A DNA stretch of 64,000 nucleotides, taken from positions 794,401,823 through 794,465,822 of the forward strand of contig CM062296.1 of assembly GCA_031216915.1 (NCBI GenBank), written 5' to 3'. The position numbers and the translations under genes are program-made. Under the pieces are notes generated by a model. The model searched no databases and was not told where the DNA came from. It saw only the letters and a program-made list of their open reading frames with translations. Position 1 is the stretch's first letter; every line of letters starts with the position of its first letter. Source of the DNA: Pictodentalium vernedei. Taxonomy: Eukaryota > Mollusca > Scaphopoda > Dentaliida > Dentaliidae. Positions 44,957 to 57,644 of the stretch are shown one piece after another.

Positions 44957-45688
44957 CAGGGACGTGGCTAGAGGTTTCCGATTGGGAGGGGGAGTAGGGT
45001 AGTGAGTTTCCAACTAGGGGGGGGGGGGGGACTGGGAGGGGGACCCCCTTCCCTAGTTGGAAATTCACTACCGAAAAAAAAATTGAAAATGAAGCCATGA
45101 AAGGGGACATAAAATTGATTCTTGTAACTGAAATGCCAACACATTTATGGTAGAATTCTCAGGTTATTATTATTTTGTATTATCCTGGAATTCAATATGT
45201 GCTAAACAAATGCTCAAGCTGAGAACTTTGAGCAATTCACGCTCTCCTAACATTAAATCAGATCTTTTGCAGGAATGATAAATTTTCGATGTTTCATTTT
45301 GTAACTGTGAATGATGGAATTAACTCAGGATAACGATTTTACATGGTGTGATTTTCTTGAAGTGCATTTTGAGGATTTTTTTTATTACAAAAAGTAAACG
45401 TACTCTAGAAATCTCGTACCGACTGACATCATGCATACTTATGAAGCTCGATATTGCGTACACTGTAGTTGTAAATAGTAACGGTTGGAATTTTTGCCGA
45501 TTTGAAACCGAGTTGGAATTTTGGGAATTAAAGGAGACATCAGCATCACTAAAGAAGCTTTAAAATTCAGATAGATGGAATTTCCAACTACTCTTGACTT
45601 GCCCTCCGCATTTTCAACTATAGGAAATTGTGGGCAGGATTGGGGGGGGGGCTGAAACACCCACCCCCTCCCCGTCGCCACGTCCCTG
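44957..45688. mobile_element. Non-autonomous hAT element 2
   Basis: CAGGGACGTGGCTAGAGG at the left and GTCGCCACGTCCCTG at the right, with a perfect 8-bp duplication GTCTCACC (44949-44956 and 45689-45696). An internal inverted pair, GTGAGTTTCCAACTAGGG / CCCTAGTTGGAAATTCAC, flanks a G-run near 45018-45030. No transposase. Confidence 0.88.
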
Positions 45689-46683
45689 GTCTCACCTCAA
45701 TCCCCCAACTTGAGTTTTGTTTGATCAATATACCGAATAATAAAAACGCAGAATTTTAAATGATCCATAACCCACGTCGGCCGCGTTTGATTCAAAAAGC
45801 TACCGTCAACTTCATTTCATCCAAAGTTTGTGTGACCAAACGTTTAAGCATGTTTGAGCTCTCATGCATCCGTCAAGTGAGGTGTTATTTTATTTTAAAA
45901 AATAATCGAAATTAATTGCATATCGTCAAATGTACGATTACCCATTAGTCTCTCGATTGGATGAGCATGCTGCGGCATGGTCACTGCCCGGCTTGCATCT
46001 TCCACTTCAATCATTTTTGGAGTTGGGTGAAGTATAGCGACAGACCGAAGCGGCCGATGGGGGTGGGGTGGGGGGGGGGGGGGTGGTGGGTTTGTCCAGC
46101 TGTAAGTAAATCTGTTTGGATTTGCATATAATATATTACTGGAATGCCTTACATTGACACGTTTGCATGCGCCCATTTTAACTCTTATGTCACCGCATAA
46201 CCTATGACAAAAATGGAGGAGCACATATCCCCGTGCACCCCGATTACGCCACCTCTGACTTTATTTTATTAGAGATATAAATTCAGACCCATTTACACAC
46301 GAGTCAGTAATCGATTCCGTAGATTGCATCGAACTGGACATTGGTGTCCTGCAATCAACTAATCAGTGTTGAATTAAAGTTGATATTCTTCAGAGAAGGA
46401 ACAATAAATTGAGTTAGTTTGTTTCCTAATTGAATCAATCCCCCCATTCCTCTCATGTTTACAAATGAAAACATCATTTATGTAAACATGCAATCCATCA
46501 AGCTAATCTGAGAGTCCGATCGTGACGAACCAAGGGCGCGGGGAATTTCAGAGTATCGACTAAAACAGAGTTCATCTTTTGTTTTCCTGAATAGGGAATC
46601 AAATCCGTGGTCGCCTGTTCCATTTACAATGTACCTTACTCACATTGATAATCTTATTGTTTGTTTGTAGTTTATACTTTTCT
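45689..46683. other. No gene seen; G-rich run
   Basis: A G-rich tract lies near 46050-46090. Unassigned sequence otherwise. Confidence 0.4.
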
Positions 46684-46934
46684 TCAACCCTTTACCTAAC
46701 ATGAAAAGCAGACGACACTTGCAAAAAAAAATCTTGAATAACTAATTTTTTTCATTTTTTGTCTCAAAAATATAGGTTATGACCCCTCGTTGGAACGAGC
46801 TCGACGAGCTCGTTCCAACGAGGGGTCATAACCTATGTTTTTGAGACAAAAAATGAAAATATTTTGAAAATTAATTGGCGATTTTTGAGAATAGTGCTGG
46901 CCGGTTTTGGCCGTTACGTTGGGTAAAGGGTTCA
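46684..46934 (+). mobile_element. MITE-A copy 16
   Basis: Near-consensus palindrome. Border sites have mutated to TCAA and TTCA. Confidence 0.92.
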
Positions 46935-47539
46935 TCGTCTCATTGTTACAGACCATGGCCGGTAGAATTATAACAGAAAAGGTGTGGATTGGGATCGGGA
47001 GGGTGTACACAAGATATCAGGGAAATTGCGAAGGGGTCTCGGGAGTGAGGCGTCCACCTCTAGATTTCCAATTGCACCCCCGGTAGGCAAAATTTACACA
47101 AGTGGGAAATTCCATTAGCACCAATCCCCTACCCTGCTCCCACCGAGTCGAAATGTTTCAACTTCATGTGTTAACCCTTTCTCCAGCACACATGATCTAA
47201 GTTGTTCTTTTATATTTTAATTATTATTTTTTAAATTTAAAAAAAAAATCAACAAAACCATATCATGTAACCCCTCATTGGAACGAGCTCGAGCTATCAA
47301 GTCTCTAACAAGTGCAAGTCCGAAGATAGGAGTGATAGGAGTGTGGCCGTTTGGGCAATACCCCATGACAGTGTTTGCCGGAAATCTTTGCAGTCTGTCG
47401 GAAAAAAAATGTTGGTCACCCAGCGCCAACATATTCCCCGGAAGCCATTAATTTGTTGGAAAAGGTTTACTATTTCACGAAATCACAATTTTCATTATGC
47501 AAAAATAGCCTTGTGTCTCATGTATCCTTTTATGAAAGC
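46935..47539. other. No gene seen; half of a MITE-B-like element at 47172-47295
   Basis: TTAACCCTTTCTCCAGC, then ATCAACAAAACCATATCATG and CATTGGAACGAGCTCGAG, match MITE-B up to the hairpin tip, where it stops. 47020-47160 matches 9110-9260 (decayed repeat). Confidence 0.5.
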
Positions 47540-47900
47540 GGGGGCGCTGTGGCTCAGTAGGTAGAGGTGCAGGCTGCAAACCGAGAGGCCCTCGGTTCGA
47601 ATCCCACCTGCGGCAACCGCGTTGTGTCCTTGGGCAAGACACTCCACCCCCACTGCCCACGTGGGGGCACGGTGGCGTTGTGTACTAAGGCGTACTGCAC
47701 GTAGATGGCGCACCTGTCTTCAACCAATGCTAACCCTGCTTGTGTGGAGTTGGTATGTTGGGGAGCTGACAGTTGCTCGCCGTTGCTCGGTGGTTCTCTC
47801 CGGGTACTGCGGCTTCCTCCACCCGTAAAACTGTCATGGTCATGATTAACCATTGTGCAGAAATATGTGACCTTAAACACCAATAAATAATATTATTATA
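47540..47900 (+). mobile_element. tRNA-derived SINE, copy h
   Basis: GGGGCGCTGTGGCTCAGTAG (A-box), CTCGGTTCGAATCCC (B-box), core GGTACTGCGGCTTCCTCC, tail CCTTAAACACCAATAAATAA. Flanked by a perfect 12-bp duplication TTTTATGAAAGC (47528-47539 and 47901-47912). It has the best-preserved tRNA-like head in the window. Confidence 0.92.
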
Positions 47901-47917
47901 TTTTATGAAAGCGCTCG

Positions 47918-50670
47918 TTAACACTTTACCCAACGTAACGGTCAAAACCGGCCAGCGCTATTCACAAAAATCGCCAATTAATTTTCATTATTTTTTCATT
48001 TTTTGTCTCAAAAACATAGGTTATGACCCCTATTTGGAACGAGCTCGTTGCGCTCGTTCCAATGAGTGGTCATAAGTAGTATGTCATGCACGTTTCAGGG
48101 GCCATTGGCCGGACCCAGGTGCCGGACCCCGGAAGTGACGTCATTTCACGAGACATAGTGGCGCCATGTTGTGTAACACGCGTGAGCGGCCATCTTGTGA
48201 CGTCATCTCCATAGTGATACGTGGTGTGAGTACGCATGCGCAGCGCGTGTTGTTAGGGTGATACGTGTTTCCGTCGTCCATTTTGTATACTGGAGGCCGC
48301 CATCTTGGTTTCTATGGTAGCACGTGATTGCTATGTTACCTAAGGCCTACAATAGGACAGGGGTATGTTCGGAGGGTATGTTCGATTGAATCGGAGTATT
48401 TTCTGGAACGACTTCCCTGGATAATTACCACAAACAACCCGACAACTTGTATCATTTCGTATTCTTTCAGAATTCTTTGCTTCTATCTATATATGCAATA
48501 GTTTACGTCTACCTAGGCATGTTCCTTTATTCTAGAGTATACTCCAGTAGCGTAGAAGAGCCTATTAATTAGAACAGCTTTACTTATTATTACTATCTTT
48601 AACAATTTCTGGTCTATTCTTGTTAGTTCTGACCCTATTCCAAGTACTCTTGTTGTTTCATTTATCTAGATTATAACTAACCAATCAGACTGCTTGATTT
48701 CCCATAATCTGTATGCAGGGTTATCTCCCTTCTGTATAACAAAAGACTATATCCAATGGCCACATGCCGTGGAATCCCATTTTTGCAAAACACCTGTGGC
48801 TATGGAATCCATTTTTGTCGCATGAGGCGATGAGGGCTATGTAAAAGCCCTCAATGAGTCCTCATTTATTATCCCTCATACCCTCATTGAATTTTGAGGT
48901 TATGAGGACCTTGAAAAATACCTCAATGAGGTATAATTTACTACGACTCTTATCCTCATTTCAGTATTTAACAGGTATATCTTATGGAATCCCATTTTGG
49001 AAAACGCCTGTGACTGTGGAATCCCTTTTTGTCGTATGAGGCCATGAGGGCTATGTAAAAGCCCTCAATGAGTCCTCATTTACTAACCCTCATAGCTTCA
49101 TTGAATTTTGAGGTTATGAGGACCATTAAAAATCCCTCAATGAGGCATAATTTACTACGACTCTTAGCCTCATCTCGGTATTTAAGGATACCCATGGCCT
49201 GGTATTGTATTATTCGAGGATACCTATCGAGGATACCTTTTATAGGATACTTATCTGAGGATACCATATAGGCTGTATATATCCCTATAAGTCTCTTGCT
49301 GGTCCTTAGTACTATTAATCCACCTGATGCTTTATGTTATCCTATGGCTGGTATAGGTAGTATGCAATGCTAGGCATGGGGGTATTGTGGGTAGGGGTAC
49401 TGCCTGGTAGTTTAGAACGGTACTATAGTATGGCGGTATAGACACCTATAGGCCCCTGTTAGTGCTTTGTACTATTAACACGCCGATTGCTTTGTTTTAT
49501 TATATGGCTGGTATATGTAGTACGTTATGGTAGACCTAGGGATTTTGTGAGGGTGTGGGTAATGCTTGGTAGTTTAGAACGGTAGAATAGCATAGGCTGT
49601 ACATATCCCTGTAGGTCTCTTGCTGGCCCTTGATACTACTGATCCACCAGATGCTTCATATTATTGAGCGGTATTCTGGGGTAGGGTCAATGCCTGGTAA
49701 CACAGAACGGCAGCAGAGTATGGTTGGTATATTCCCCTATAGGTCCCATCCTAACCGTTCATAGTATTAACCTACCAAATGCTTTGTATCATCCTGTTAC
49801 TGGTAAGGTGGTACGTAATACCAGTAGTTCCTACCTTATTCCGAGTACTCTTGTTGTTTCATTTATCTAGATCATTTATATAAATTATAATTAACCAATT
49901 AGATTACTTGATTTCCCATAACCTGTACTTAATCGTACAGAGTTATCTCCCTTCTGTATAATAAAAACCTATATCAATGGCAATATCCCCGGCACCCCAA
50001 TAGGGTCAGAACTAACAAGAATAGACCAGAAATTGCTAAATATAGTAATAATAAGTAAAGCTGTTCCAATTGATAGGCTCTTCTACGCTACTGGAGTATA
50101 CTCTAGAATAAAGGAACATGCCTAGGTAGACGTAAACTATTGCATATATAGATGGAAGCAGAGAATTCTGAAAGAATTCGAAATAATACAAGTTGTCGGG
50201 TTGTTTGTGGTAATTATCCAGGGAAGTCGTTCCAGAAAATACTCCGATTCAATCGAACATACCCTCCGAACATACCCCTGTCCTATTGTAGGCCTTAGGT
50301 AACATAGCAATCACATGCTACCATAGAAACCAAGATGGCGGCCTCCAATATACAAAATGAACGACGGAAACACGTATCACCCTAATAACACGCGCTGCGC
50401 ATGCACACTCACACCACGTATCACTATGGAGATGACGTCACAAGATGGCCGCTTACGCGGGTTACCATGACAACACAACATGGAGCCACTACGTCACGTG
50501 ACATGACGTCACTTCCGGGGTCCGGCACCGGGTTCCGGCCAATGGCCCCTGAAACGTGCATGACATACTACTGTCATAACCTATGTTTTTGAGACAAAAA
50601 TGAAAAAAAATAGTTATTCAAAATCTTTTTTTCAAGTGTCGGCTGCTTTTCGTGTTAGGTAAAGGGTTAA
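47918..50670 (-). mobile_element. MITE-A copy 18, split by a foldback element
   Basis: The left part is 47918-48074, the right part 50573-50670 (ending GGTAAAGGGTTAA). The break lies in the GTCATAACC of the palindrome arm. Confidence 0.92.
48075..50572. mobile_element. 2.5-kb foldback element, family F (complete, 6-bp duplication)
   Basis: The element starts AGTAGTATGTCATGCACG and ends CGTGCATGACATACTACT. Inverted arms of about 570 bp continue through TCAGGGGCCATTGGCCGG, GACGTCATCTCCATAG, CGCATGCGCAGCGCGTG and TAGTTCTGACCCTATT. GTCATA is present on both sides (48069-48074, 50573-50578) but only once in uninterrupted MITE-A copies, so the 6-bp duplication is certain. AG/CT termini with a 6-bp duplication are shared with Polintons, although no Polinton gene is inside. 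The spacer (about 48650-49985) holds two ~215-bp direct repeats (from 48770 and 48985, GAGGnnATGAGGGCTATG) and no gene. Confidence 0.92.
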
Positions 50671-51054
50671 ATGTATATAGCGATGGGTAATCACGTAAAC
50701 GAAAAACTACCCAAAATTGAAGTGAACAAAAATAAAATGTTCACAAAGACAACTGACAACCTTATTCAAAATCTCATTTCGAGATGTCGAATTCTAGCTT
50801 GCAGTGTATTGCATATTTTGCACGATTCACGTCCTCTCCACCAACAGCATCATGTTACCGTTTTTATGACCAGAAATTGTTTAGCCTGTTAGTTTCTTTT
50901 CAGATATACTACCAGCTCTGGACACCATTTTATCAAAAATATTTTCAGACAACTTTCATAATGGTAACCGCTTTCTGGTAGGTGAGATTACTTTTAAACC
51001 ATAGTAGTCGACGGCATTTGTAAACAATATTGCATAACTAACAATAAGGGACCC
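50671..51054. other. No gene seen
   Basis: AT-rich, unassigned. Confidence 0.4.
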
Positions 51055-51990
51055 GCGAATATCAAATGTCCGATATAATCGAATCTCGAATCGAATCAGT
51101 CAGAAGACGTCGATTCGAATCAATTCCCGAATCAAGTCTCATGCACCACTGTTGAAGTTGTTGATATTGTTCGTTCTTACAAGCCGTAAATATTGTCCGT
51201 ACCCACTGAAGAAGGAAGTATCGTAGGTAATGGCGACTCGTCTGTATGGGCACCTCATTAGTTTAAACATATTTTATTTGCTACACTTTGTGCAAATTGG
51301 ATTGGAGGACAAGTGCTAACCACTGAGTTTACCCTCCTCTCCTACAAATTTGAAATACATAAACTACCTGGCGAACAAAAACATTTAATAACAGAGTAAA
51401 ATTGTTGTTTTACAAAAATAACAAAAATGGAAAGTGAGAGAAAGAGAGTGAAAGAAGAACAGAGGGAGAACGAAAAATAAAGAGAAGGCAGGAGGAAGCG
51501 GGAAAAGATGAATTACGATAACACACGAGTAATCTCCCTGCCTGACGCGAGGATATACATTTTTTCATCACAGATGAGTTTCTAAAACCAAGTTTTGAGA
51601 TACTTGTCTTCAGACATGAAGGATTCATGATGTAAGGTCGTGTTGGGTTAGTAGTCTTTTTCAAGCAGTAGGTCATGGGTTTCATGTCCCAAGAAAGAAG
51701 AAAGACAACTCATTCAAAAAGGGAACAAACCAGAACAAATCAAAGTAGTTTCAGAAGGGGAACTTCCTTCATCTCTTCTTCTATCATCAGGTCTCCTGTC
51801 CAGGACACACCACTCCCCCTCCCCCCTGTCCAGGAGACCTGATGATAGATGAAGAGTTTAAAATGAGACAATTTACAGGATTTTGAGAACTTCTCAACGA
51901 TTTGAAATTTCCGAAATGTCGCAACTAAAATCGAATCGAATAGAATCATTTCGATTTTGAATCGAAGCGAATTTCGAAGCTTCGCAAGGC
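51055..51990. mobile_element. TCGAA-ended element with one hairpin unit
   Basis: ATCGAATCTCGAATCGAATC at the left and AATCGAATCGAATAG...TCGAAGCGAATTTCGAAGC at the right. The hairpin near 51766-51858 pairs TCTATCATCAGGTCTCCTGTC with ACAGGAGACCTGATGATAG and is a diverged form of the 186-bp unit at 4672-5226. Outer limits are approximate. Confidence 0.6.
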
Positions 51991-52016
51991 TATCGTAACA
52001 ATTTTAATTTTTGCAT

Positions 52017-52270
52017 TTAACCCTTTACCTAACCTGAAAAGCAGACGACACTTGCAAAAATAATTCTTGAATAACTAATTTTTTTCATTTTTTGTCTCAA
52101 AAATATAGGTTATGACCCCTCGTTGGAACAAGCTCGACGAGCTCGTTCCAACGAGGGATCATAATCTATGTTTTTGAGACAAAAAATGAAAAAAAAATAA
52201 TGAAAATTAATTGGTGATTTTTGAGAATTCCGCTGGCCGGTTTTGACCGTTACGTTAGGTAAAGGGTTAA
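52017..52270 (+). mobile_element. MITE-A copy 19
   Basis: Complete, TTAA at both ends, near-consensus palindrome (tip GAACAAGCTCGACGAGCTC). Confidence 0.92.
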
Positions 52271-52430
52271 GAACGTAGCTTTTAACCTCTTATTGGAATG
52301 AACTCGTTCCAGTGAGGAGTCATAAGCTAAGTTTTTGTAGCATAATTTGACAAAATAGAAAAAAATGAACGATCATTGTTTGTGAATAACGCTGGAAGAC
52401 TTTGGCCGTTACGCTTTTAACCGTTAAAAA
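52271..52430. mobile_element. Decayed MITE-A fragment adjoining copy 19
   Basis: CTTATTGGAATGAACTCGTTCC with a collapsed tip, then AGTCATAAGCTAAGTTTTTG and TTTGGCCGTTACG, in MITE-A plus order. Confidence 0.6.
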
Positions 52431-52559
52431 GGGAACTGCAAACGGTTCATTTTGATGACTATGAAGGGGAAAAAAACCCAAATATTGACTTCTCTATCAT
52501 GAGCTATTGCCCACAACTCCGTGTGGATCCGGCAAGTGTGGTAATGCTTGATTACAGCG

Positions 52560-52794
52560 TTAACCCTTTACCTAACACTAAGGGAGAGGACACTTGCAAA
52601 TAAAATTCTTGAATATTTTTTTTTTTATTTTCTGCATCAAAAACGTAGCTTATGACCCCTCATTGGAACGAGCACAATACGCCCGTTCAAATGAGGGTCA
52701 TAAGCTTTGTTTTGGAGACAAAAATGAAAATCGAATGGTGTTTTTTGTGAATAAGGCTGACCGGTTTCGATCGTTATATTGGGTAAAGGGTTAA
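52560..52794 (+). mobile_element. MITE-A copy 20 (old)
   Basis: TTAACCCTTTACCTAACACT to TTGGGTAAAGGGTTAA. The stem is AAAACGTAGCTTATGACCCC and the tip is diverged (GCACAATACGCCC). Confidence 0.85.
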
Positions 52795-52816
52795 ACAAGT
52801 ATAATAGGACCCAAAC

Positions 52817-53386
52817 CAGGGCTGCACGGTATATCGATAAACCGATATATACCGGTATTCAAACCTATATCGATTGAATACCGGTGTAATTACAAAAATA
52901 TCGGTTTATCGTCATTATTTATTTACCCACATTTTAATTTTCAAGATGTCTTGAGTTTTTTAATTGTAGCCCCGAATGAATAATAGTACCCCTTTATCCA
53001 AGGAATCGTCTGCTTGTGCCCTCATAATATACAAAATCAGCAGTTGAAAAAATAATTTTCGAAAATTTCAACAAAACTATATCATGTGACTCCTCATTGG
53101 AACGAGCTCGTTGAGCTCGTTCCAATGAGGGGTCACATGATTTAGTTTCGTTGAAATCTTTGGGGAAAATCTGATAAATTAATTTTGAAAATAATAAATT
53201 TTGATATCATCTGCGTTGGGTAAACCGCATCATCAGGGCATGCTGATCCGTTCCGACTGTGACGCCTCGAGTCTCGATTGTGGTACTTGTGTTCATATAT
53301 CCGAACAGTTTTCGATATACCGGTATACCGCGGTATTTTTTTGAATACCGATACCGGTATTCAGTTTTGAATATCGTGCAGCCCTA
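52817..53386. mobile_element. Non-autonomous hAT element 3 with nested old MITE-B
   Basis: CAGGGCTGCACGGTATATCG at the left and CGATATTCAAAAC-type complement ending CGTGCAGCCCTA at the right, flanked by a perfect 8-bp duplication ACCCAAAC (52809-52816 and 53387-53394). ACCGGTATTC motifs repeat in both halves. A degraded MITE-B occupies about 52987-53225. Confidence 0.88.
52987..53225 (+). mobile_element. MITE-B copy 3 (old, ends eroded)
   Basis: ACCCCTTTATCCAAGGAATC at the left and CGTTGGGTAAACC at the right. The stem is TTTCAACAAAACTATATCAT and the tip GAACGAGCTCGTTGAGCTCG. TTAA borders are lost. Confidence 0.75.
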
Positions 53387-53599
53387 ACCCAAACCCGAAC
53401 ATTGAGGGTAACGGCGCCCTTCAAAGTTGGCAGCGTGAATATGAAGGATTCATTAAACTTGTCTTTATACCACACTTGTTGTCATGGTGGACCCACTGAT
53501 GCTTAAAATGATCTTAAACATCAGTAAATAAAGAAACAACCCTCACTTTTGGGGGGAGGTTATCCAGAAAGCAAGAAAAATAATGTGTTTGATGTTTTT

Positions 53600-55480
53600 A
53601 GCTCACCTTGACAAAGTCAAGATGAGCTAATCTCGCCGCTCTCCGTCCGTCGTCCGGTGCCGTCGTCCATCATCCGACGTCCATCGTCCGTCAACACCAT
53701 GTTCTGGTCTTCTCTTCCAAAACCACTGGGCCAATTCAAGCGAAAGTTTGTGTGAGTGATGGTCCCGAAGGGGTACTGCATTTTTCTTCAGCTCAACATG
53801 CATGCCCAGCCCCATAGTTTTAAAATCTTTTTCTCGTGAACCAGTGGGTACAGTGACTTGATATTTGTTATGGAGGTTCCTTTTGAGGTGTAGAATTAAG
53901 TTTGTTCAAACGAAATTCGTGAAGCAATATTTGGCTTTACAAAGGGAGGGGTAAGGATTTTGGCCCCGCCCAACATTTCTATTTTCTGAACCGATGGTCT
54001 GATTTGAACCAAATTTGGTATGAGGTATTATTGGGTCATAAGTACTTGACTCGTGCAAAAACAAATTCACACATCCCCCCCACGGGAACCCCAGAAGCTA
54101 AAACTAGAAATATTTTCAAACACCCATATTTCCCAAACCTCACGGAACAGAGAGCTATTATTTGGTATGAAGCATCCTCACGACCAGTAGAACTGAATGG
54201 TAAAAAATTGCCATCGGTTATGTTAAGGTCTTCTGTAGAGGGCATCGATAAAATGCTCAGTCAGCATATTTGCAAAAATTAAAAAAACAATCTTTTCTCC
54301 AGAACCAGTGGTCAGAATCTTTTGATGTTCGGTATACAGCATTCATGGAGGGGGCGGGGAAGGGGGGGGGGGGGGGACAAATGCAAGTTTGTTAAAATAA
54401 AGCCCATTGGTTCATATTTGGGCTCAATACAGGAGCCCGATTTTTTAACTTAGGGCAATATGGGAAATATTCTTTAAAAATCTTCTTCTTCAGACCCACC
54501 AATGTTTTAATGTTTGGTATACGTCATTGTTGTGTGGGTCAGATTCACGATTGTTCAAACCAAGTCCCTAGGTTAATATTAACGCTTCCTATGGAAGCCC
54601 AAATTTTAACTAAGGTCAACGTGGGGGATAATTTTTAAAAATCTTCTTCACATCCAAATCGGATCCCTAGGTATATATTTGGGCTCGCTATGGTAGCCCA
54701 AATTTTAACTTAGTGCCATATGAGGAAATTTCTTTAAAAATCTTCTTCTTCAGATCCACCATTCGGAATGCTTTCATATTTGGTATACAACATCTCTAGT
54801 GGGGTCAGATTCAAGTTTGTTCAATTCGAGGGCCAGGGTTAATAATTGGTCTCCATAAGGGAACCTGAAATTTAACTTAATACAATATGACGGAATTTCT
54901 TCATAAATTTTCTTCTTCAGATTCACCTGTCAGAATCCTTTCATATTTGGTTTACAACATCGCTAGGGAAGGGGGGGGGGGGGCAGATTCACGTTTGTTC
55001 AAATTGGTTCCCTGGGTAGATACTTGGGGTCCCTATGGTAACCCGAATTTTAACTTAGGGCAATATGAGGAAATTTCTTTAAAAATCTTTTTCTTCAGAT
55101 CCACTTGTCAGAATGCTTTCATATTTGGTGTACAACATCTCTAGGGGGGTCAGATTCAAGTTTGTTTAAATCGGGTCTGTAGGTTGATATTTGGGCTCGA
55201 TATGGTAGCCCAAAATTTAAATTAGTGCAATATGATGACATTTCTTTAAAATTTTTCTTCTTCAGATCCAACAGTCAAAATGCTTTCATATATGGTACAC
55301 AACATATCTATGGAGGTTAGATTCAACTTTGTTCAAATCGAGAGCCTGGGTTAATATTTGGGCTCCCTATGGGAGCCGGAATTGGCCATGTAACTGAAGA
55401 AATTTTGTATTCAGTATCCTCTAGAGGTGTGTAACTGAGATTAATCCACATGGGTTGTATCAAGGGGCTTCATAGGAGAG
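53600..55480. repeat. GTCCGTCGTCC-type repeat with a ~170-bp tandem array
   Basis: The head at 53600-53800 has GCTCACCTTGACAAAGTC and GTCCGTCGTCCGGTGCCG, then AACCACTGGGCCAATTC. From about 54280 to 55410 a unit recurs with TTTAAAAATCTTCTTCTTCA, TTTCATATTTGGTATACAAC and TAGCCCAAATTTTAACTTAG at 54473, 54633, 54732, 54898, 55076 and 55243 (period about 160-178 bp, one short unit). G-runs sit at about 54369 and 54970. It resembles dispersed repeats common in marine invertebrate genomes; origin unknown. Open frames are not thought to be genes. Confidence 0.65.
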
Positions 55481-55865
55481 CTCCACATTTCACATTATTA
55501 TCAATTGAAGAAAAGGCATGATACTCGGACTATTTTTGTCACATCCGAGGGACTCAAGGATGTATCCTATCGAGATGGATTGCTTAATGTAGACTCATTC
55601 TTGGACTCAGGTCCCATGGGCCTCTTGTTTATCAAATTGTTGTGCGCATTGGGTGTAGGTTTTTGGGGATGGGGTATAATTCCAAACTTTGGCTTCATTT
55701 CTATAGCTTTTCAAGAAACAATGTTAAGGCTTGGAATTTTCCAAGGGATTACTTTCTGGAGGCGAATTGCCCTCGGTCTGTTGACTAGCTTCAGGGCTGT
55801 GGTCGTGATAAATCTACGCCATTGCATGGCGTATTTGGTAATTTGTTTGTGTTAAATTGTAAAGC

Positions 55866-56118
55866 GTTAACCCTTTACCTAACATGAAAAGCAGACGACA
55901 CTTGCGAAAAAAATTCTTGAATAACTAATTTTTTTCATTTTTTGTCTCAAAAACATAGGTTATGACCCCTCGTTGGAACGAGCTCGACGAGCTCGTTCCA
56001 ACGAGGGATCATAACCTATGTTTTTGAGACAAAAAATGAAAAAAATAGTGAACATTAATTGGCGATTTTTGAGAATAGCGCTGGCCGGTTTTGGCCGTTA
56101 CGTTGGGTAAAGCGTTAA
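55866..56118 (+). mobile_element. MITE-A copy 22
   Basis: Near-consensus copy. Both TTAA sites sit in a GCGTTAA context. Confidence 0.92.
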
Positions 56119-57644
56119 GGCACTTTATAGCTTTGACATTTTATCCATGGATTTGACGTGGTTGTTCAAAACTTCAGATTGACTTCGTGTTCTGCTGAAG
56201 GGTAGAACACCAAATATGAAAGTACCATGTTTGTTGTCATGTCGAATTGTTTATAGCTTCCAGATAAAGACATTAGTGAAGACAAGATAACAATTATTAT
56301 TCGATCGATTAAGAAATTTGATTCTGACTTGCCATGTTTCGCTCAACTTCATGTGATTGAAAATTATGATGGTTTTATTTAAAATAGCAAAACTGACTGC
56401 CGTGTCTATAAATTTGAAGAAACTACAATGCGTGTTGCGCTGCTCCAGAGAGAAAATAATTTCCGTTTTTCCAAATGAAGAGATGTTCAGTATAATTTAA
56501 TTTACATGATTTTGGAATCAATGAAAGAGGATAGTTATGGAATTTTTCTGGAAATTATCAGCATTTTGTATTTTATCATCTCTATTCAATAACTAATGCG
56601 TGTTTCATTTAATGATTGAATTTAGAGATTGCTTTTAGAGTGGAGTGCCTCGTGATATTGCAAGGTTTTGTGAATCGGTCCGAGTTTATCAGAAGTACTC
56701 CAATTTAGGCGACTAGGGGGAAAGTGAGAGTTCTGGACCACCTTTTTGTGGTCTAGAAATTTTTTGTGGTCGAGAAAAATTGAGTTATTTTTGGAAAAAC
56801 CTCAATTTTTCTGGTAAACAAATATTGATTTTCTTGAAAAATGTTGGTTTTATCCCAAAATAATTCAATTTTTCCCCGACAACCCTGGGTTTTTTGCGGA
56901 AAATATTTAAAATTCGAACATTTCTGGACCACTTTCGACGGAATTTCTCAAAAACGTCTAAACAATTCCCCGGTTTGACAAAATCACTTTATTTTTAAAT
57001 TTGACACAAACCTCGGTGAAAAATTCACTTTTTCACAGTGTAAACTCGACTTTGCAATCGAGGTGATTTTTTTCGAATTTTCCGGAAGGGGCTTTTGCAC
57101 GATTGTGACCGGAGACACGATTAGCATTGATATTTCCATTGAGATTTCCCATTGGCAAAATTCCAAGAAGACATGATTCGTGTTGTGTTTTTTTGCGGTC
57201 GCGAACTGGAAGTAGATCGATCGAACGTCGATTCGCATGATTCCCATGGGAAAAAACAATTTAACTGACGAATTCGATATTGGCCCGGTAAAACTCGACC
57301 GTTTGAGATCGAGCGTTCGAGTCTAAAAATTATTAGATTAGCTCGACGACAACGACGATCTGGGGGATGGGGGGGGGGGGGGGGGAGGGGCGGGTCGCGA
57401 TTGAAAAAAAAATGTATGTAATATATATATACATGTATATTATGATGAGTTGTGAGACGAGTGATAAAAAAAATTGACTGTTTAAAAAAAAAATAAATAA
57501 AATATATGTATATAAAACAACATTCAAAACAAAAATAAGAATACAAAAAATAACTGTTTTTCATTAAAGAAAAAAAAATAAAGAAAAAAAACAATGTTTC
57601 TATACATCGGAGATTTGAAGTGAAAGGACGAGCAGATTCGCGAA
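56119..57644. other. No gene seen; possible left flank of the Polinton-like element
   Basis: From about 56715 the sequence changes character (AGGGGGAAAGTGAGAGTTC, then two TTCTGGACCAC phrases) and stays unlike the flank. This could be the left terminal repeat of the virus-like element, but its partner lies outside the window. A G-rich run is at 57369-57385, and A/T-rich simple sequence at 57400-57600. Confidence 0.3.

Noticed and set aside
47540-47620. tRNA gene
   Set aside because: A- and B-boxes are good, but the sequence continues into a SINE body with target duplications on both sides, and no cloverleaf with an acceptor stem was made out.
55505-55855. 116-codon open frame (plus)
   Set aside because: It lies at the end of the tandem-repeat element; the reading has no family-like motif and no neighbouring exon.
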